A DNA stretch of 64,000 nucleotides, taken from contig NC_061869.1 in NCBI RefSeq assembly GCF_907164915.1, positions 41,103,771 to 41,167,770 on the forward strand, read 5' to 3'. The notes below the pieces were generated by a model. It was not told where the DNA came from. It ran no database searches and worked only from the letters and a program-made list of their open reading frames with translations. Every line of letters starts with the position of its first letter. Position 1 is the first letter of the stretch. Made by a program: the position numbers and the translations under genes. Positions 9,567 through 22,083 of the stretch are shown here, piece after piece. The DNA comes from Impatiens glandulifera. Taxonomy: Eukaryota > Streptophyta > Magnoliopsida > Ericales > Balsaminaceae.

Positions 9567-12500
9567 ATGCCCAAAATCATCCGGTGGGATCAAATGTCGA
9601 AGGGTGCAGGATCATCAGGAGCGCAGCAAAACAATGGCATATTCCACTATCCGCAGCTAACACACACGAACTACATTAGTTGGGTGATTCGTGTACAGGC
9701 TATGATGGAGGACCAAGGAGTATGGGAGGCAGTCGAGTCAGTAGAAGGCACAGAGATTGACGTCCGACTTGATAAAAAGGCGAGATCACATCTTCTACAA
9801 GCACTTCCGGAGGATCTTCTAATGCAGGTGGCAAATAAGAAGACGGCGAAGGAAGTGTGGGATTGTCTCAAGACGAGGTTCGTCGGCACAGACCGAGTGA
9901 AGAATGCACGATTACAGACATTGAAGAGTGAGTTTGATAGGATGCATATGAACGACAGTGAGTCGCTCGATCAATATGCTGGTCGACTCACATCCATATC
10001 AGTCAGGTACTCAAGCCTTGGAGAAACACTAAATGATATTGCGATAGTAAAGAAGCTCTTCGACACCGTGCCAGAAAGGTTTATCAGTGTGGTAGCCGGC
10101 ATCGAGCAGTTTTACAACCTCGAGACGTTAACATTTGAGGAAGCTGTTGGAAGGCTGAAGGTCTTCGAGGAGCGTACGCGCAAGAAAAACACAAACTTTG
10201 GAGGAAACGAAGGACAAGTGCTACTCACTCAGGAGGAGTGGAAGGCACGGTTTAAAAAGGACGAGGAAGACTCATTGAACCAATGGAAAAAGGATTCCAC
10301 AGATAGTGGGACCCGTGGTCAAGGAGGTAGAACCCGAGGTAGAGGCCAAGGGAGAGGAGGCCGAGGAGCACCATCTCGGAAAGACAAAGAAGGTGGTTCA
10401 GGTGGTCGAGGAGCTCCTCGAGACAAGAGTCACATTCGTTGTTTTAATTGCAACGAGATGGGACATTACTCAACACAATGTCGAGCAAAGAAGAACGAGG
10501 TATCACACCTTACCCACGCAGACAACGTCGAACCAGCATTACTTATGGCAATCTCGGAGGAGATTCCTCCAATCAATGTTGTCATGCTGAATGAAATGAA
10601 GCTGACTCCAGAAATTCTAGAAGCTAAGAACGATGAGACATCAAGAGATGCTTGGTTCTTGGACAATGGCGCTAGCAATCACATGACTGGCGATAAAGAG
10701 AAGTTCTTTGAACTAGACGAGGCAGTCACTGGAAAGGTGAAGTTTGGAGATGGTTCCACGGTACAAATTTGTGGTAAAGGTTCTATCATGTTCGAATGCA
10801 AAAATGGCGACCAGTGGCTTCTCAAGGGAGTTTTTTTCATTCCTTCTTTAAAAAGTAATCTAGTGAGTCTCGGGCAACTTACCGAGACAGGTCACAGGGT
10901 GGTGATGGATGGAGAAGAGCTTGAAGTCTTCGCTAAGAACCCTTCATGCCTTATCATGAAAGTGAGACGAACGCATAATCGACTATATCAAATTTGCTTG
11001 AAATTAGCAAAAACGGTTTGTCTTTTAGCTAATCTTGAAGATCCAGCATGGTTATGGCACGCTCGTCTCGGTCATGTTAACTTCCAAGCACTAAAGTCCC
11101 TCATAAATAAGGGAATGGCTGCTGGTGTTCCAAAAATTTCTCCTCCAAAACAACTTTGTCGAACATGCCTAGTTGCAAAACAAACGAGACAGCCGTTTGC
11201 GTTAGAAGCCAAGTTTCGAGCGAAAAAGCCACTCGAATTGTTGCACATTGACTTATGTGGGCCAATCACGCCATCAACCCCAGGAGGAAATCGATACTTC
11301 ATGCTGATTGTTGATGATAATTCCAGGTGGACGTGGCTCCATATGTTGAAAACAAAGGACGAAGCATGCTCTTCATTTAAGAAGACGAAGCAATTGGTCG
11401 AGAATGTGACCGGACTTCGAATCAAAGTCCTTCGTTCAGATAGAGGAGGTGAATTCTTCTCGAGGGAATTTAGAGAGATGTGTGAAGAAGCAGGGATAGA
11501 GCGACAATTCACTGCACCATACTCTCCTCAACAAAATGGTGTGGTGGAGAGGCGTAATCGAACAGTGATGGCCATGGCTAGGTCGTTGCTCAAAAGCATG
11601 GCAGTCCCGAGCAAGTATTGGGGGGAGGCAGTTCGTCATGCAGTCTATCTTCTCAACCGGGTTCCAACCAAAGCTGTTCGAGACAAAACTCCATTTGAGA
11701 TGTGGACTGGAATGAAGCCACACCTAGCGCACCTTCGTGTTTTTGGGTGTACTGCGCATGCCAAGGTAACCACTCCCCATCTGAAAAAGTTAGATGACAG
11801 AAGTCAGTCGTTTGTCTATTTAGGTGTCGAAGAAGGAAGTAAGGCACACAGGTTGCTCGAACCACAAAATGACAAGATCCATGTGAGTCGTGACGTTGTG
11901 TTCGAAGAAAGTGCAGCATGGGATTGGCAAAATGAAAAGAGTGATCAACCCTTCAAAGTTTACGAAGAGGTTAATCACGAGCATGTTGGAATTCCAACGT
12001 TCCCATTTGAGAGTGGATCGACAAGAGGACAGTATACTTCAGAAATGTTCCAAGAGGCTGTCTCGAATCCTCCACAGCTCGAGCAAGTGACTGAACAAAC
12101 AGACCAAGGCGATGGTTTACCCACTCCATGGTCAGGTGGACACATTGGGAGTGATGAAGGACCTGTTCGATACAAGAACATGACCGATATCTTGGAAGAA
12201 ACACCTCGAGTGACACTTGATTTTGAAGACTTGATGTTAGCACAGACGGAGGAACCTTCTTGCTACAATGAAGCGGTTGGACAACCACAATGGGAAGAAG
12301 CAATGACTAAAGAAATGGAAGCCATCGAGAAGAATGAGACATGGTCTCTCGTTCCATTGCCAGTCGGACACAAGGTAATTGGACTCAAATGGGTATTTAA
12401 GCTCAAGAAAAACTCAGATAGTGAGGTGATCCAACACAAAGCTCGTTTAGTTGCAAAGGGATATGTGCAACGACAAGGCATTGACTTCGAAGAAACCTTC

Positions 12501-13796
12501 GCTCCAGTTGCTCGAATGGACACAATTCGAGTCATTCTTGCCTTGGCAGCCAATTGTGGTTGGAAAATTTATCATCTCGATGTAAAGTCAGCTTTTCTCA
12601 ATGGAGAACTGGAAGAGGAAGTGTACGTAACTCAACCGGAAGGATTCAAGGCAACAGGGAAGGAGAATATGGTGCTTAAATTAAAAAAGGCATTGTATGG
12701 CCTAAGGCAAGCTCCTCGTGCGTGGAATCTAAAGTTGGACAAAAGTTTGAAGAAAATGGGCTTCGAAAAGTGTACACAGGAGCAAGCGGTGTACACAAGA
12801 GGCAACGGTAATACCCGAATTATTGTTGGTATTTACGTGGATGATCTTATTTTAACAGGTGGAGATCCAAAGGGTGTCAAATTTTTCAAAAAGCAGATAA
12901 TGGGGGAGTTCGAGATGAGTGATCTCGGATTGCTTTCATACTACCTTGGAATCGAGGTAGATCAGTTCGAAGGAGGTGTATCGATCAAGCAGACAACATA
13001 TGCCAAAAAGGTGCTGAACCAATTTGGAATGCTTGATTGTAACTCAACAAAGGCACCAATGGAGCATAGGGCTCAACTCTATAAGGATCCCGAAGGACAA
13101 CCGATTGATGCAACTGAATATCGAAGAGTCATTGGTTGTCTGCGATATCTCCTTCATACAAGGCCAGATCTTTCTTATGCTGTTGGTGTTGTCAGTAGAT
13201 TCATGGAGAGGCCAACTGAGATACATCACAAGGCAGTGAAGCAGGTGCTTCGATACCTTCAAGGCACTATACACTTAGGTCTAGTGTTTCGAAAAGGAGG
13301 CGGTGACGAGGAAATAGTGGGTTACTCTGATAGTGATCTCGCAGGTGACCTAGATGACCGGAAAAGTACGGGGGGCATGGCGTTCTACATTAACGATAGT
13401 CTTGTTTCGTGGAACTCCCAGAAACAGAAAACAGTGGCATTATCCTCATGTGAAGCAGAGTTCATGGCTGCAGCAGCGGCAGCGTGTCAAGCACTTTGGT
13501 TGAAATCATTGTTGTTTGAACTAAGTGGTTCGAAACCTAAGGCAGTGAAGCTCTACGTTGACAACAAATCTGCACTTGCACTCATGAAAAACCCAGTTTT
13601 TCATGGTCGTAGCAAACACATCGACACGAAATATCATTTCATTCGAGAGTGTGTTGAAGGAAGTCAAATCAAGGTAGAGTTTGTTCGAACGGATGAACAG
13701 AAGGCCGACATACTTACGAAAGCTTTGCCAGCATCAAAACTGGTGATGATGCGACACCTGATCGGTGTTCGTGATCTCGAACCACGCCAGGACTAA
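9567..13796 (+). CDS. Copia gag-pol polyprotein, intact
   Basis: A 1409-residue single frame starting at the first ATG after the primer-binding site. Gag is followed by an Arg/Gly-rich tract and one CCHC zinc knuckle (C292, C295, H300, C305). The protease centre is D366-N-G-A-S, with Asn where Ser or Thr is more usual. Integrase shows the N-terminal HHCC (H498, H503, C531, C534) and a DD35E triad at D562, D625 and E661. Reverse transcriptase has Y1090-V-D-D. RNase H includes D1255 in a DSDLAGD motif, followed by the [13 protein letters not shown] segment and an ADILTKALP tail. The order protease-integrase-RT-RNase H defines Copia. No stop or frameshift is present. It encodes the particle protein and enzymes for copying through RNA and inserting into chromosomal DNA. 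Confidence 0.97.
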   Translation: MPKIIRWDQMSKGAGSSGAQQNNGIFHYPQLTHTNYISWVIRVQAMMEDQGVWEAVESVEGTEIDVRLDKKARSHLLQALPEDLLMQVANKKTAKEVWDCLKTRFVGTDRVKNARLQTLKSEFDRMHMNDSESLDQYAGRLTSISVRYSSLGETLNDIAIVKKLFDTVPERFISVVAGIEQFYNLETLTFEEAVGRLKVFEERTRKKNTNFGGNEGQVLLTQEEWKARFKKDEEDSLNQWKKDSTDSGTRGQGGRTRGRGQGRGGRGAPSRKDKEGGSGGRGAPRDKSHIRCFNCNEMGHYSTQCRAKKNEVSHLTHADNVEPALLMAISEEIPPINVVMLNEMKLTPEILEAKNDETSRDAWFLDNGASNHMTGDKEKFFELDEAVTGKVKFGDGSTVQICGKGSIMFECKNGDQWLLKGVFFIPSLKSNLVSLGQLTETGHRVVMDGEELEVFAKNPSCLIMKVRRTHNRLYQICLKLAKTVCLLANLEDPAWLWHARLGHVNFQALKSLINKGMAAGVPKISPPKQLCRTCLVAKQTRQPFALEAKFRAKKPLELLHIDLCGPITPSTPGGNRYFMLIVDDNSRWTWLHMLKTKDEACSSFKKTKQLVENVTGLRIKVLRSDRGGEFFSREFREMCEEAGIERQFTAPYSPQQNGVVERRNRTVMAMARSLLKSMAVPSKYWGEAVRHAVYLLNRVPTKAVRDKTPFEMWTGMKPHLAHLRVFGCTAHAKVTTPHLKKLDDRSQSFVYLGVEEGSKAHRLLEPQNDKIHVSRDVVFEESAAWDWQNEKSDQPFKVYEEVNHEHVGIPTFPFESGSTRGQYTSEMFQEAVSNPPQLEQVTEQTDQGDGLPTPWSGGHIGSDEGPVRYKNMTDILEETPRVTLDFEDLMLAQTEEPSCYNEAVGQPQWEEAMTKEMEAIEKNETWSLVPLPVGHKVIGLKWVFKLKKNSDSEVIQHKARLVAKGYVQRQGIDFEETFAPVARMDTIRVILALAANCGWKIYHLDVKSAFLNGELEEEVYVTQPEGFKATGKENMVLKLKKALYGLRQAPRAWNLKLDKSLKKMGFEKCTQEQAVYTRGNGNTRIIVGIYVDDLILTGGDPKGVKFFKKQIMGEFEMSDLGLLSYYLGIEVDQFEGGVSIKQTTYAKKVLNQFGMLDCNSTKAPMEHRAQLYKDPEGQPIDATEYRRVIGCLRYLLHTRPDLSYAVGVVSRFMERPTEIHHKAVKQVLRYLQGTIHLGLVFRKGGGDEEIVGYSDSDLAGDLDDRKSTGGMAFYINDSLVSWNSQKQKTVALSSCEAEFMAAAAAACQALWLKSLLFELSGSKPKAVKLYVDNKSALALMKNPVFHGRSKHIDTKYHFIRECVEGSQIKVEFVRTDEQKADILTKALPASKLVMMRHLIGVRDLEPRQD

Positions 13797-13805
13797 GGGG
13801 GAGAA
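13795..13805 (+). other. Copia polypurine tract
   Basis: AAGGGGGAGAA directly precedes the 3' LTR and overlaps the end of the gag-pol stop codon. It primes plus-strand DNA synthesis in this family. Confidence 0.9.
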
Positions 13806-14115
13806 TGTTGTATTACTCCTGGCTGTTACAACGTTTACAAATAAATGGAAGATCTGCATTAATGATGAAAACGGCAGATTTGCAATGATGAGGAAAACAA
13901 AATATTTGCAATAATGAGGAAAATAGAATATTTTCAATAAATTTCATTAAATTAGAAAATTAAGAGTTTTTTTTTTATTTTAGTATAAATATAGTGTATG
14001 TTGATCTCATTAGAGGAAGAAAAATAAGATAGATAACAACTCTTGTAATCGTTTTTTTAAGATTTTATAGATATTTTCTCAAAGTTTTGTGAGTGATTCT
14101 ATTTCTGGGCCAACA
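13806..14115 (+). repeat. Copia 3' LTR (310 bp)
   Basis: Same sequence as the 5' LTR with two extra T's in the poly-T run. It ends CCAACA, followed directly by the AACGT duplication. Confidence 0.95.
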
Positions 14116-14120
14116 AACGT

Positions 14121-14626
14121 ATCAAGAATGTGAAAAACGTGAAAAACATATTAAATGTGTCAAAACGTGTTAAAAACATGAAAAATATGCCAAAATGTGT
14201 TAAATGTGTGATAATTGTGAAAAACGTGTCAAAACGTGTTAAATATGTTAAAAACTTATTGAACATGTCAAAAACATGAAAAACATGTTTAACGTGTCAA
14301 AAATGTGTTAAACGTGTCAAAAACATGTTAAACGTGTAAAAAAACATATTAAACATGTCAAAAACGTGAAAAACGTGTTAAACATGTCAAAAACATGTTA
14401 AACGTGTCAAAACGTGCCAAAAATGTGGAAAACGTGTTAAACATGTCAAAACGTGTTAAACGGATAAAAATGTGTTAAATGAGTAAAGTACATGTTAAAT
14501 GAAAATATATAAAAAAAATTGGGTTACCCAACCTATATTAGTAAATAATATGGATTGGATTATGGGTTGGGTAAATTTAATTTGGGTTGAATATGGGTTG
14601 GGTAATACGGGTTGGGTTTACCCGTT
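14121..14626. repeat. Right arm of the foldback element
   Basis: The reverse-orientation minisatellite (aaaacgtgttaaacgtgtc) continues after the Copia insertion to about 14490. A 'gggttgggta' block then leads to the terminal inverted repeat. It is the complement of the 7960-9035 arm. Confidence 0.75.
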
Positions 14627-14638
14627 TGCTCACCCCTA

Positions 14639-14760
14639 CGCAAAACTTGTCACTTGACGGACTCGAACCCAAGACCTCATGGAGGCTGAGAATATCCATC
14701 TTTTGTTGTCGATAGACTAAAGATGAGAAGGTTCAGACTAAATATTGAACACACCTCTAC
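14639..14760 (-). repeat. Possible tRNA-derived SINE-like sequence, proximal part
   Basis: The minus strand contains GGTTCGAGTCC, matching the B-box consensus for RNA polymerase III. It is separated from its presumed other part (7860-7948) by the inner hAT-like insertion. Confidence 0.3.
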
Positions 14761-15126
14761 AATTGTATTTATTTATTACAATAATTACACTTACACTTTT
14801 TTTATCTTCACTATCAATCAATTTTAAAGGTTAGAGTTTTATAGATATAAAAGGGTTAACAACTTACCTAATTTAATATAACAAAATATATAATAATTTA
14901 ATAAAATTTAACAATATATAATATACAATAAAAATAAATAATAAAAAATGAATTCAGTTTTCGGTTTAGTTTTCGAGTTGAAACCCCAACTCGAAAATCA
15001 AACCTAAAACCGTATTTGAATTCAAATCTATTTAAAATTCGATTCGAACCGAAAATAAAATTCGACTTCGATTTTTTTGATTTCGATCAGATATTCGGTT
15101 CAGACAAAATATTGAACACCCGTATA

Positions 15127-16391
<1,265 letters not shown>

Positions 16392-17720
16392 TGTTGAAGG
16401 AATAAAACTAAGTTCAGTAATGTGTTAATGCGTAGATAAAATCAGCTAAAGACGCATTGGCAGTAGAATTGCTCAATCATCAGAGTTGATATCAACTAAA
16501 GATGCGACATCAACAGAGTTGCTCAAACAGTTGAAGACTCGCTGGCAGCAGAGTAACTCAAACAACTGAAAACTCGCTGACAGTAGAGTAAATCAAACAA
16601 CTTAAGACTCGCTGACAGTAGAGTAACTCAAACAATGAAGACTCGCTGGCAGCAGAGTTGCTCAAACAACTGAAGACTCGCTGGCAGTAAAGTTTCTCAA
16701 ACAACTAAAAATTCTCTGGCAGTAGAGTTGCCATCAACAGACTCGCTAACAGTAGACTTGCTAACAACAGATTTGCTAACAGCAGACTCGCTATCAGCTG
16801 AGCTGCTCCCATCAGCAAAGTTCGCCAACAAATGAGTTCGCTAACAGAAGAGTTGGCATCAACTGAAAATGCGCTAACAACAGAGTTGACATCAACTAAG
16901 GATGCGCCAACAACTGAGTAGCTCATCACCAGAGTTGATCAACAACTGAGTTCACTATCAGTAGAGTAGTTTATTAGCAGAGCTCGCTATCAGCTGAGTT
17001 CCACATCAGCTCTAACAAACTACAATATGACAAAAATGTACAACCAACTCTCTACTCTAAAATGCAAAATGATAAGAAAATATTCCATTCCCCGCGTACT
17101 ATCCCGTGTACTATCCCGTACGCTAGACATACGACAAATGTACTTCTGCCACGTGTCAATAAAATAGATTCAACCTTTGTCGTGCTTTAAGGATAAAAAG
17201 GCATCAGAGAACAACGGTGAAGGCTCTGGTTCTCGCTCCTTTCTCTCTTTTATGACGAGTGCTTTTGCAAGTGAATACTTTACGTATACGATAATCTATT
17301 GTATCATTCGATAATTATTTTATCTATGTAAGTTGAACAAAGAGTCATCTGTTCAAAAAAATAGTGTGAGAGCTAGAAGTTCAGACATGCAAGTGTTAAG
17401 ACCTGTGATCTGAGTTGGTTTGTGAAAAGGCTATACAAATAAAAGTCTTATAATGGAATCCTTCTAAAAACAGAAGAAGGGGTGACATTTGAGTTTTATC
17501 TTTGAACATCCATAAAATCTTGTGTTGTCTTTTCATTGCTTAATTCATTACTATATCTGCCACTTAAAATCCCGCAAGCATTTTCCGCACTTGAAACCGT
17601 TCAAGAGCTTGCTACGATTTGTTCAAGAATAGAAACAGATTTTTAATCATTAACAGGATCAAAATCACATTTAAGTGAAAAATAGAACAACAATATTCAA
17701 ACTTGTCTTCGATCCTAACA
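16392..17720 (+). mobile_element. Probable solo LTR of a Copia-type element
   Basis: It starts TGTTGAAGG and ends GATCCTAACA, the same terminal style as other LTRs in the window. The 17230-17700 portion is recognisably related to 23410-23770 ('gaagaaggggtgac', 'catccataaaat', 'tccgcacttgaa.ccgtt'). No primer-binding site follows and no internal region is attached. A matching 5-bp duplication was not found, so the ends may be off or rearranged. Confidence 0.5.
16430..16990. repeat. Minisatellite inside the solo LTR
   Basis: Units of about 35 bp built on 'gactcgctggcagcagag' and 'ttgctcaaacaactgaa' dominate to 16740. Degenerate shorter units (aacagagttgctaac) follow to 16990. Confidence 0.7.
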
Positions 17721-17990
17721 CAGGTTGAGCATTACTTGTTCTCACTTTTCATTTGTAGAATTGTCTGTAGATGAATTTGTGATTTAACTTTATTATTATT
17801 TTTTTGTGTCGATGTCATTAATTTTTTTGTGTCGATGTCATTTTAGTCTGAAATAGTGAGATGTGATATTAATTACATCGTGTTAAACTAGGTTAGGTTC
17901 GAGTTAAATAAGGTCAAGGTCGGGCCAATTACAAATAAACTAGGTTGGATTCGAGTTAAATTAAGTCAAGGTCAGACCAATTATAAATAA

Positions 17991-18392
17991 ACATGTCGAG
18001 TTCACGTAAGAGATTTGAACCAAATTATTAAACAAGTCTGGTTCAGGTTATAATATTATTCAACCCGTTAATGTGCCAACTCGAACCTGCCAAATTGCCA
18101 CCACTATATATATGCAAAGTGAAATTTGATGGTGCATCTAGTTCAATAATATATTTGTATGCTATCCCTAAAGTGTTATATTTGTAGTTGAGAACTAGAT
18201 TTGACATGAAAAAGGAATCAACCCTTGCCTTAATGTCAAATTGTTTTAAAACAATCACTTCCCATTTATTTTGATCAAACCATCCATCTTCTTAAATAAA
18301 ATAGGTGTTTTTGAATTCATAAATAATTTGCAATTGCAAACCGACAAATATACAAGTAGATTTTAAATTAGGGAAAATATATAAACTGATTC
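17991..18392. other. AT-rich stretch, no gene seen
   Basis: It contains 'aacctgccaaattgccacc' near 18090, similar to a common plant repeat end, but no complete element could be delimited. Confidence 0.5.
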
Positions 18393-19289
18393 TGTAAGCA
18401 TGAAAATTTGACTTACCCTAATTTATAAATAATATTAAAATCATGTTTTAAAATTTTAAATTCAAAATAACCCAAAAATTGATTAAGGATCAAATTAGGA
18501 TTAATTATTGTGATAATTAAAATATAATTAGAAAAATTAAATAAAAATCCAAAAATAATTTGAGGTTAAAATATTGTATTTTATTTTACCCAAATTAAAC
18601 CCAAAAGAGGTTTAAATTATTTAATTATGATTTTAAACATAAATTATGTATAATTTATGGCTTTAAACAATTAAATAAATACCCCAAAATTCCAAAAAAT
18701 AAAAATAATAAACATAATTTTTTTTCTGTTTCCAAATTTTTTGTGTGTGGAATCTTGAGTAAAGAAAAACGCAAGAAATGGATTAAAATTCGATTTCAAA
18801 TAAATCTTTTATTAAAAATATAAACTGATAATACTGTGTAGCCGAAATAATGTTTAATTGTTGCAGCAGAATTTTAAGCCATCAGATCAGCGTTGAATTT
18901 TTATCCAGCGCCCACATAGGCGCCACACAACTAGTTGTAACTAAGCGAACACGTTCCTGAGCCAAAATAGAGCAAGAGACATCCATTAACCATGACACTA
19001 ACAGAACGCTCCAACGCCAACGGAATGCCAACAGAGCGTTCCCTTTTAACAAAGCGACGTCGTTTTTAAGATTCTTCTTCGCGAACTCTGAAGGCCTCAC
19101 TCGTCGCCTTCGATTTTCCATAAGGGTTATATCACTCGTTCGTCGACCTTATCCTCGCCATCATTACCCCTAAGCCTAGAATCCATACCTTATCTTAGAA
19201 CTAGGCTGCCGAAGATAAGAACAAATTAGGGATAATAATTTTAGTGATCAAATTGGAGTTAAATTCAACCTCTTCAACTGACCTAGTTG

Positions 19290-19299
19290 AGTATAAATA
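19290..19299 (+). promoter_or_regulatory. Candidate TATA box of the Tat-like LTR
   Basis: GTATAAATAC lies within the LTR, about 900 bp from its proposed start and upstream of a pyrimidine-rich stretch. The short open frame just downstream is not regarded as a gene. Confidence 0.4.
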
Positions 19300-20139
19300 C
19301 TCTATGTCCTCCACTTTCTATCAATCAAACTAGAATCACATTTCATAACTCAAATAAAAAAAATCAAGATTCTGACAAGAACTTAATTTTTATAAAATCC
19401 TCTCCGGCGATCAAAGGTTTGATCCAAGCTTCAAGAAAACTTTTAAAAATTCATTGGAGCGTTCTCCAACTATTGGTAAGCATCCAAAACCATTGTGATT
19501 TGAATTATGATTGAAAATTTGATTTTTCCAAGTTTGATCGGTTTGATATGTTCTAGGGTTGAATTATGTGTTTTCTTTGATTAGAATCACTCTCTAAATG
19601 ATGTATGAACTTTCTGTTAAAAGAAATTTGATCAAATCAACCTAAAACAAAAAACGAAAAATTAGTTTGAAAATCTGGATTTTTTGAATTTGATGTTCTT
19701 GATCTTTAAGCTTGAATTTTTTTATTCAAATAATTGCTTATCATGTTTGTAAACATGTTAAGATGATTTCCAAATTATTATATTAACATCCTGATCATGT
19801 ATGATCCAACTGAAATTTTGAAAAAACTAACTTATAATTTCGTTTTCAAAAGTTGTTACAAAGCTTGAATGATGTATTTATTTTAATTGTGTTTGACTGT
19901 GTTCATCATTTCAAAACTAATGGAACAAGAATTATTCCTTGAGATGACCTAATTTAAAAGATCCCAAATTTTAACCTAAAAATGGTTATGAGAAATTGAT
20001 CTTTGTAGAGATCGATTGACTGTGATTAGGGTTAGGGCTTTTAATCCCTACAATCATATGAGTTGATTGCAATTTACAAATCATGCTGAATGATCTATAT
20101 AAAAATATAAAATACCTGTAATTCTTGACCAATTCATGA

Positions 20140-20660
20140 ACACTCGGTCCTTTTAGACCAAGGAAAAAGACTGAGGTTCTTAGCTTGGGACCGAGAACTA
20201 GGATCGACGATCATCGGTCTGAACCGAGACCAATGACCGATGTTTTTGAGTCAGGACCGTGACCAAGGATCGGTGTTCTTTAGTCTAGAAAGAGACTAAT
20301 GACCGATGTTCTTGTGTCAGGACCAAGATCAATGGCCGGTGTTCTTAAGTTAGGACCGAGACCTAGGACTGGTATTCTTGATCTAGGATTGGTGTTCTTG
20401 ATCAAGGACCGAGGAATCCAACCGAGGTTTCTAATATATGACCGAGAGGTCTGACCTGGGACCGAGACTCACAGGTCCACGACCGAGAAAGCTAGACCTA
20501 GAACCGAGCTTCCTGAACCCCAGGACTGAGCCCTCTAGTCCCTCGACAGAATAGTCCGAGTTCAAGACCGAGCCTCCTGAACATAGTTACGAGCCCTCCG
20601 AATCCATAGACCCACACTCCCGAGCCTTAATCTACTCCGAGCCCTAATCGGTATGACCAG
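20140..20660. repeat. Minisatellite inside the Tat-like LTR
   Basis: Degenerate 30-35 bp units carry 'gaccgagaccaatgaccgat' and 'gttcttgagtcagg'. The inverse of the same array appears at 41190-41600. Confidence 0.7.
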
Positions 20661-21524
20661 ACCTAGACCCTAGGACTTTGGTCCTAAGGCCTATTTGGTT
20701 CCACTTTTCAAAATCCAAAATTATTTTTTTAATTTTGGAACCCAAATTCATTTTCAAATAATTCCAAAAGGTCAAAAAATTATATTTAAATACTTCAGGA
20801 TTTTACCAAACAAATATTTTGGCTAAGGCCTTATTTGAAATTTATTTTTAAATTTATTTTTAAATTCTAACACTTTTTATGATATTTTTCAGGGTTTTTA
20901 CTTAATCTTATATCAACACAATCGCATGTATTCCGTTTTAAATAAATTTGTACAATTTTTTACGTAATCTAAACATATCCTTGTTTAGGACCCCCAAACT
21001 ACTAATTAAAGGAAATAAATGTTATAAATAAATATGGTAATAGCCAGACTTTGCTTTAAGAAATAAAACTGTCATTTAACGGGCGTAGAGGATATAACGC
21101 GAAATCCCTTTCCCAAGCGTAACAAAAAACCGATCCCCTTATAGAAATTCTGATCTAAAATACGTTTATACACGTACCATTTAATGATTTTTATCTAAAA
21201 TCATTTGCCAATTCTGTCTTCAAATAAATAATTTTTTAAAATTAATTATGTTTAATAAATTTAAACCAGGTTTTAATTATTATTTGGCCCCGGATTATTA
21301 AAATTTGAAATAAAATTAATTATTTTTATGTAATTAATTTCAAAGTTCTTAAGTATTTTAAAAATCTTTTAAATAATGTTTTCTTTTAAAAAGATGACTG
21401 AATAAAAACCAAGGTTGAAACGCATTGAACCTCGAGCTACCCTACGATATTCTCTATATTGCCATGTGTCGCCCAAACACGTGCTAAACTGCTGGAGAAC
21501 GATTCCCGGGGGTTACATATTTCT

Positions 21525-21543
21525 TGGCGACTCTATTGGGGAT
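21525..21543 (+). other. Primer-binding site of the Tat-like element
   Basis: TGGCGACTCTATTGGGGAT resembles the conserved site downstream of 5' LTRs in Tat/Ogre-group Gypsy elements. Confidence 0.55.
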
Positions 21544-22083
21544 AAAAATTTTAATTTATAAAGAAACAAAACTGTGGCTATATAAAATTTAATTTATAAC
21601 ATTTAAAGAACCTTCACAAATGTCCACCTTACCGGGTTTATCTCCCTATATTACCTTGGCTTTATCCTAATAATTTATAGGAACCTAAAACAAGTATATC
21701 ACTATAGATTATGTGAAGAAGTACCATATCAAAGCTATGTACTTATACGAATTACGTGAAGACTGATCATACCGGTATGTGACTGAGAGATGTTGTAAAA
21801 GGGAAAACTAGGAACCCATAATGAACCCCCCTTTCGGCTTTGATACATCCGTCAAGATGCGACCTTAGTGATGATGGAGAGAGATTCCAACCCAAACCTA
21901 TAATATACATGCATACATCTATAATAGATTATAATAAACATTTCTAAGAATATTTTCTTCATCAAAATCAATCAACATGTTTGTCAAGTTGATTATATGA
22001 TCGTAGAACTCTACTAGAGAACGAAGATATGTTCCTTTAGAGCCACCATTTCTAAAAACAGAATGGTACTATCAAGTATACGG
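21544..22083 (+). other. Leader region of the Tat-like element
   Basis: No open frame. It probably belongs to the untranslated leader after the primer-binding site. It is cut at 22084 by another LTR. Confidence 0.4.

Larger units (their letters stand above)
9236..14115 (+). mobile_element. Full-length, very young Ty1/Copia retrotransposon
   Basis: The element has two LTRs (9236-9543 and 13806-14115), a primer-binding site, one uninterrupted gag-pol frame and a polypurine tract. Perfect 5-bp target duplications AACGT lie at 9231-9235 and 14116-14120. The LTRs differ only by two T's in a homopolymer, so insertion is very recent. It sits inside the minisatellite of the foldback element, which resumes at 14121. 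Every part expected for autonomous movement is visible. Its lineage within Copia was not resolved by eye. Confidence 0.95.
7949..14638. mobile_element. Inner foldback-type hAT-like element
   Basis: The terminal inverted repeat TAGGGGTGAGCA (7949-7960) is matched perfectly by TGCTCACCCCTA (14627-14638). It is flanked by 8-bp duplications cgcaaaat (7941-7948) and cgcaaaac (14639-14646), which differ at one base. The inverted homology extends through 'gggttgggtta' blocks (about 7965-8085 and 14515-14625). It then continues into a minisatellite that runs in one orientation on the left and the opposite on the right. No transposase is seen. Removing the Copia insertion leaves about 1.8 kb of almost pure foldback DNA. 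Confidence 0.75.
7701..15126. mobile_element. Outer hAT-like element (interrupted by nested insertions)
   Basis: Perfect 8-bp target duplications GGTAACTA flank it at 7693-7700 and 15127-15134. Inside, the left end reads AGGGTGTTCA and the right end reads TGAACACCC followed by GTATA, so the termini are imperfect inverted repeats of the hAT 'GGGTGTTCA' type. Subterminal zones rich in 'ttcggttt' and 'gaatattcggtt' on the left and the reverse on the right (14935-15110) support one element. Eight-bp duplication plus this terminus is typical of hAT elements. No transposase frame is seen, so it is non-autonomous. Without later insertions it would be about 0.7 kb. Confidence 0.7.
18393..21517 (+). 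repeat. Long LTR of a Tat-like Ty3/Gypsy element
   Basis: The proposed LTR of 3125 bp begins TGTAAGCATG and ends GGTTACA, giving matching TGTAA/TTACA termini. The primer-binding site TGGCGACTCTATTGGGGAT follows 7 bp later, as in Tat/Ogre-type Gypsy elements. A TATA box, TATAAATA, lies at about 19292. A second piece of this LTR family lies inverted at about 41140-42000. The left end is inferred from terminal symmetry only. Confidence 0.55.

Noticed and set aside
9671..13274. Many minus-strand and off-frame ORFs over the Copia element
   Set aside because: Shadows of the intact 1409-codon frame with no family features.
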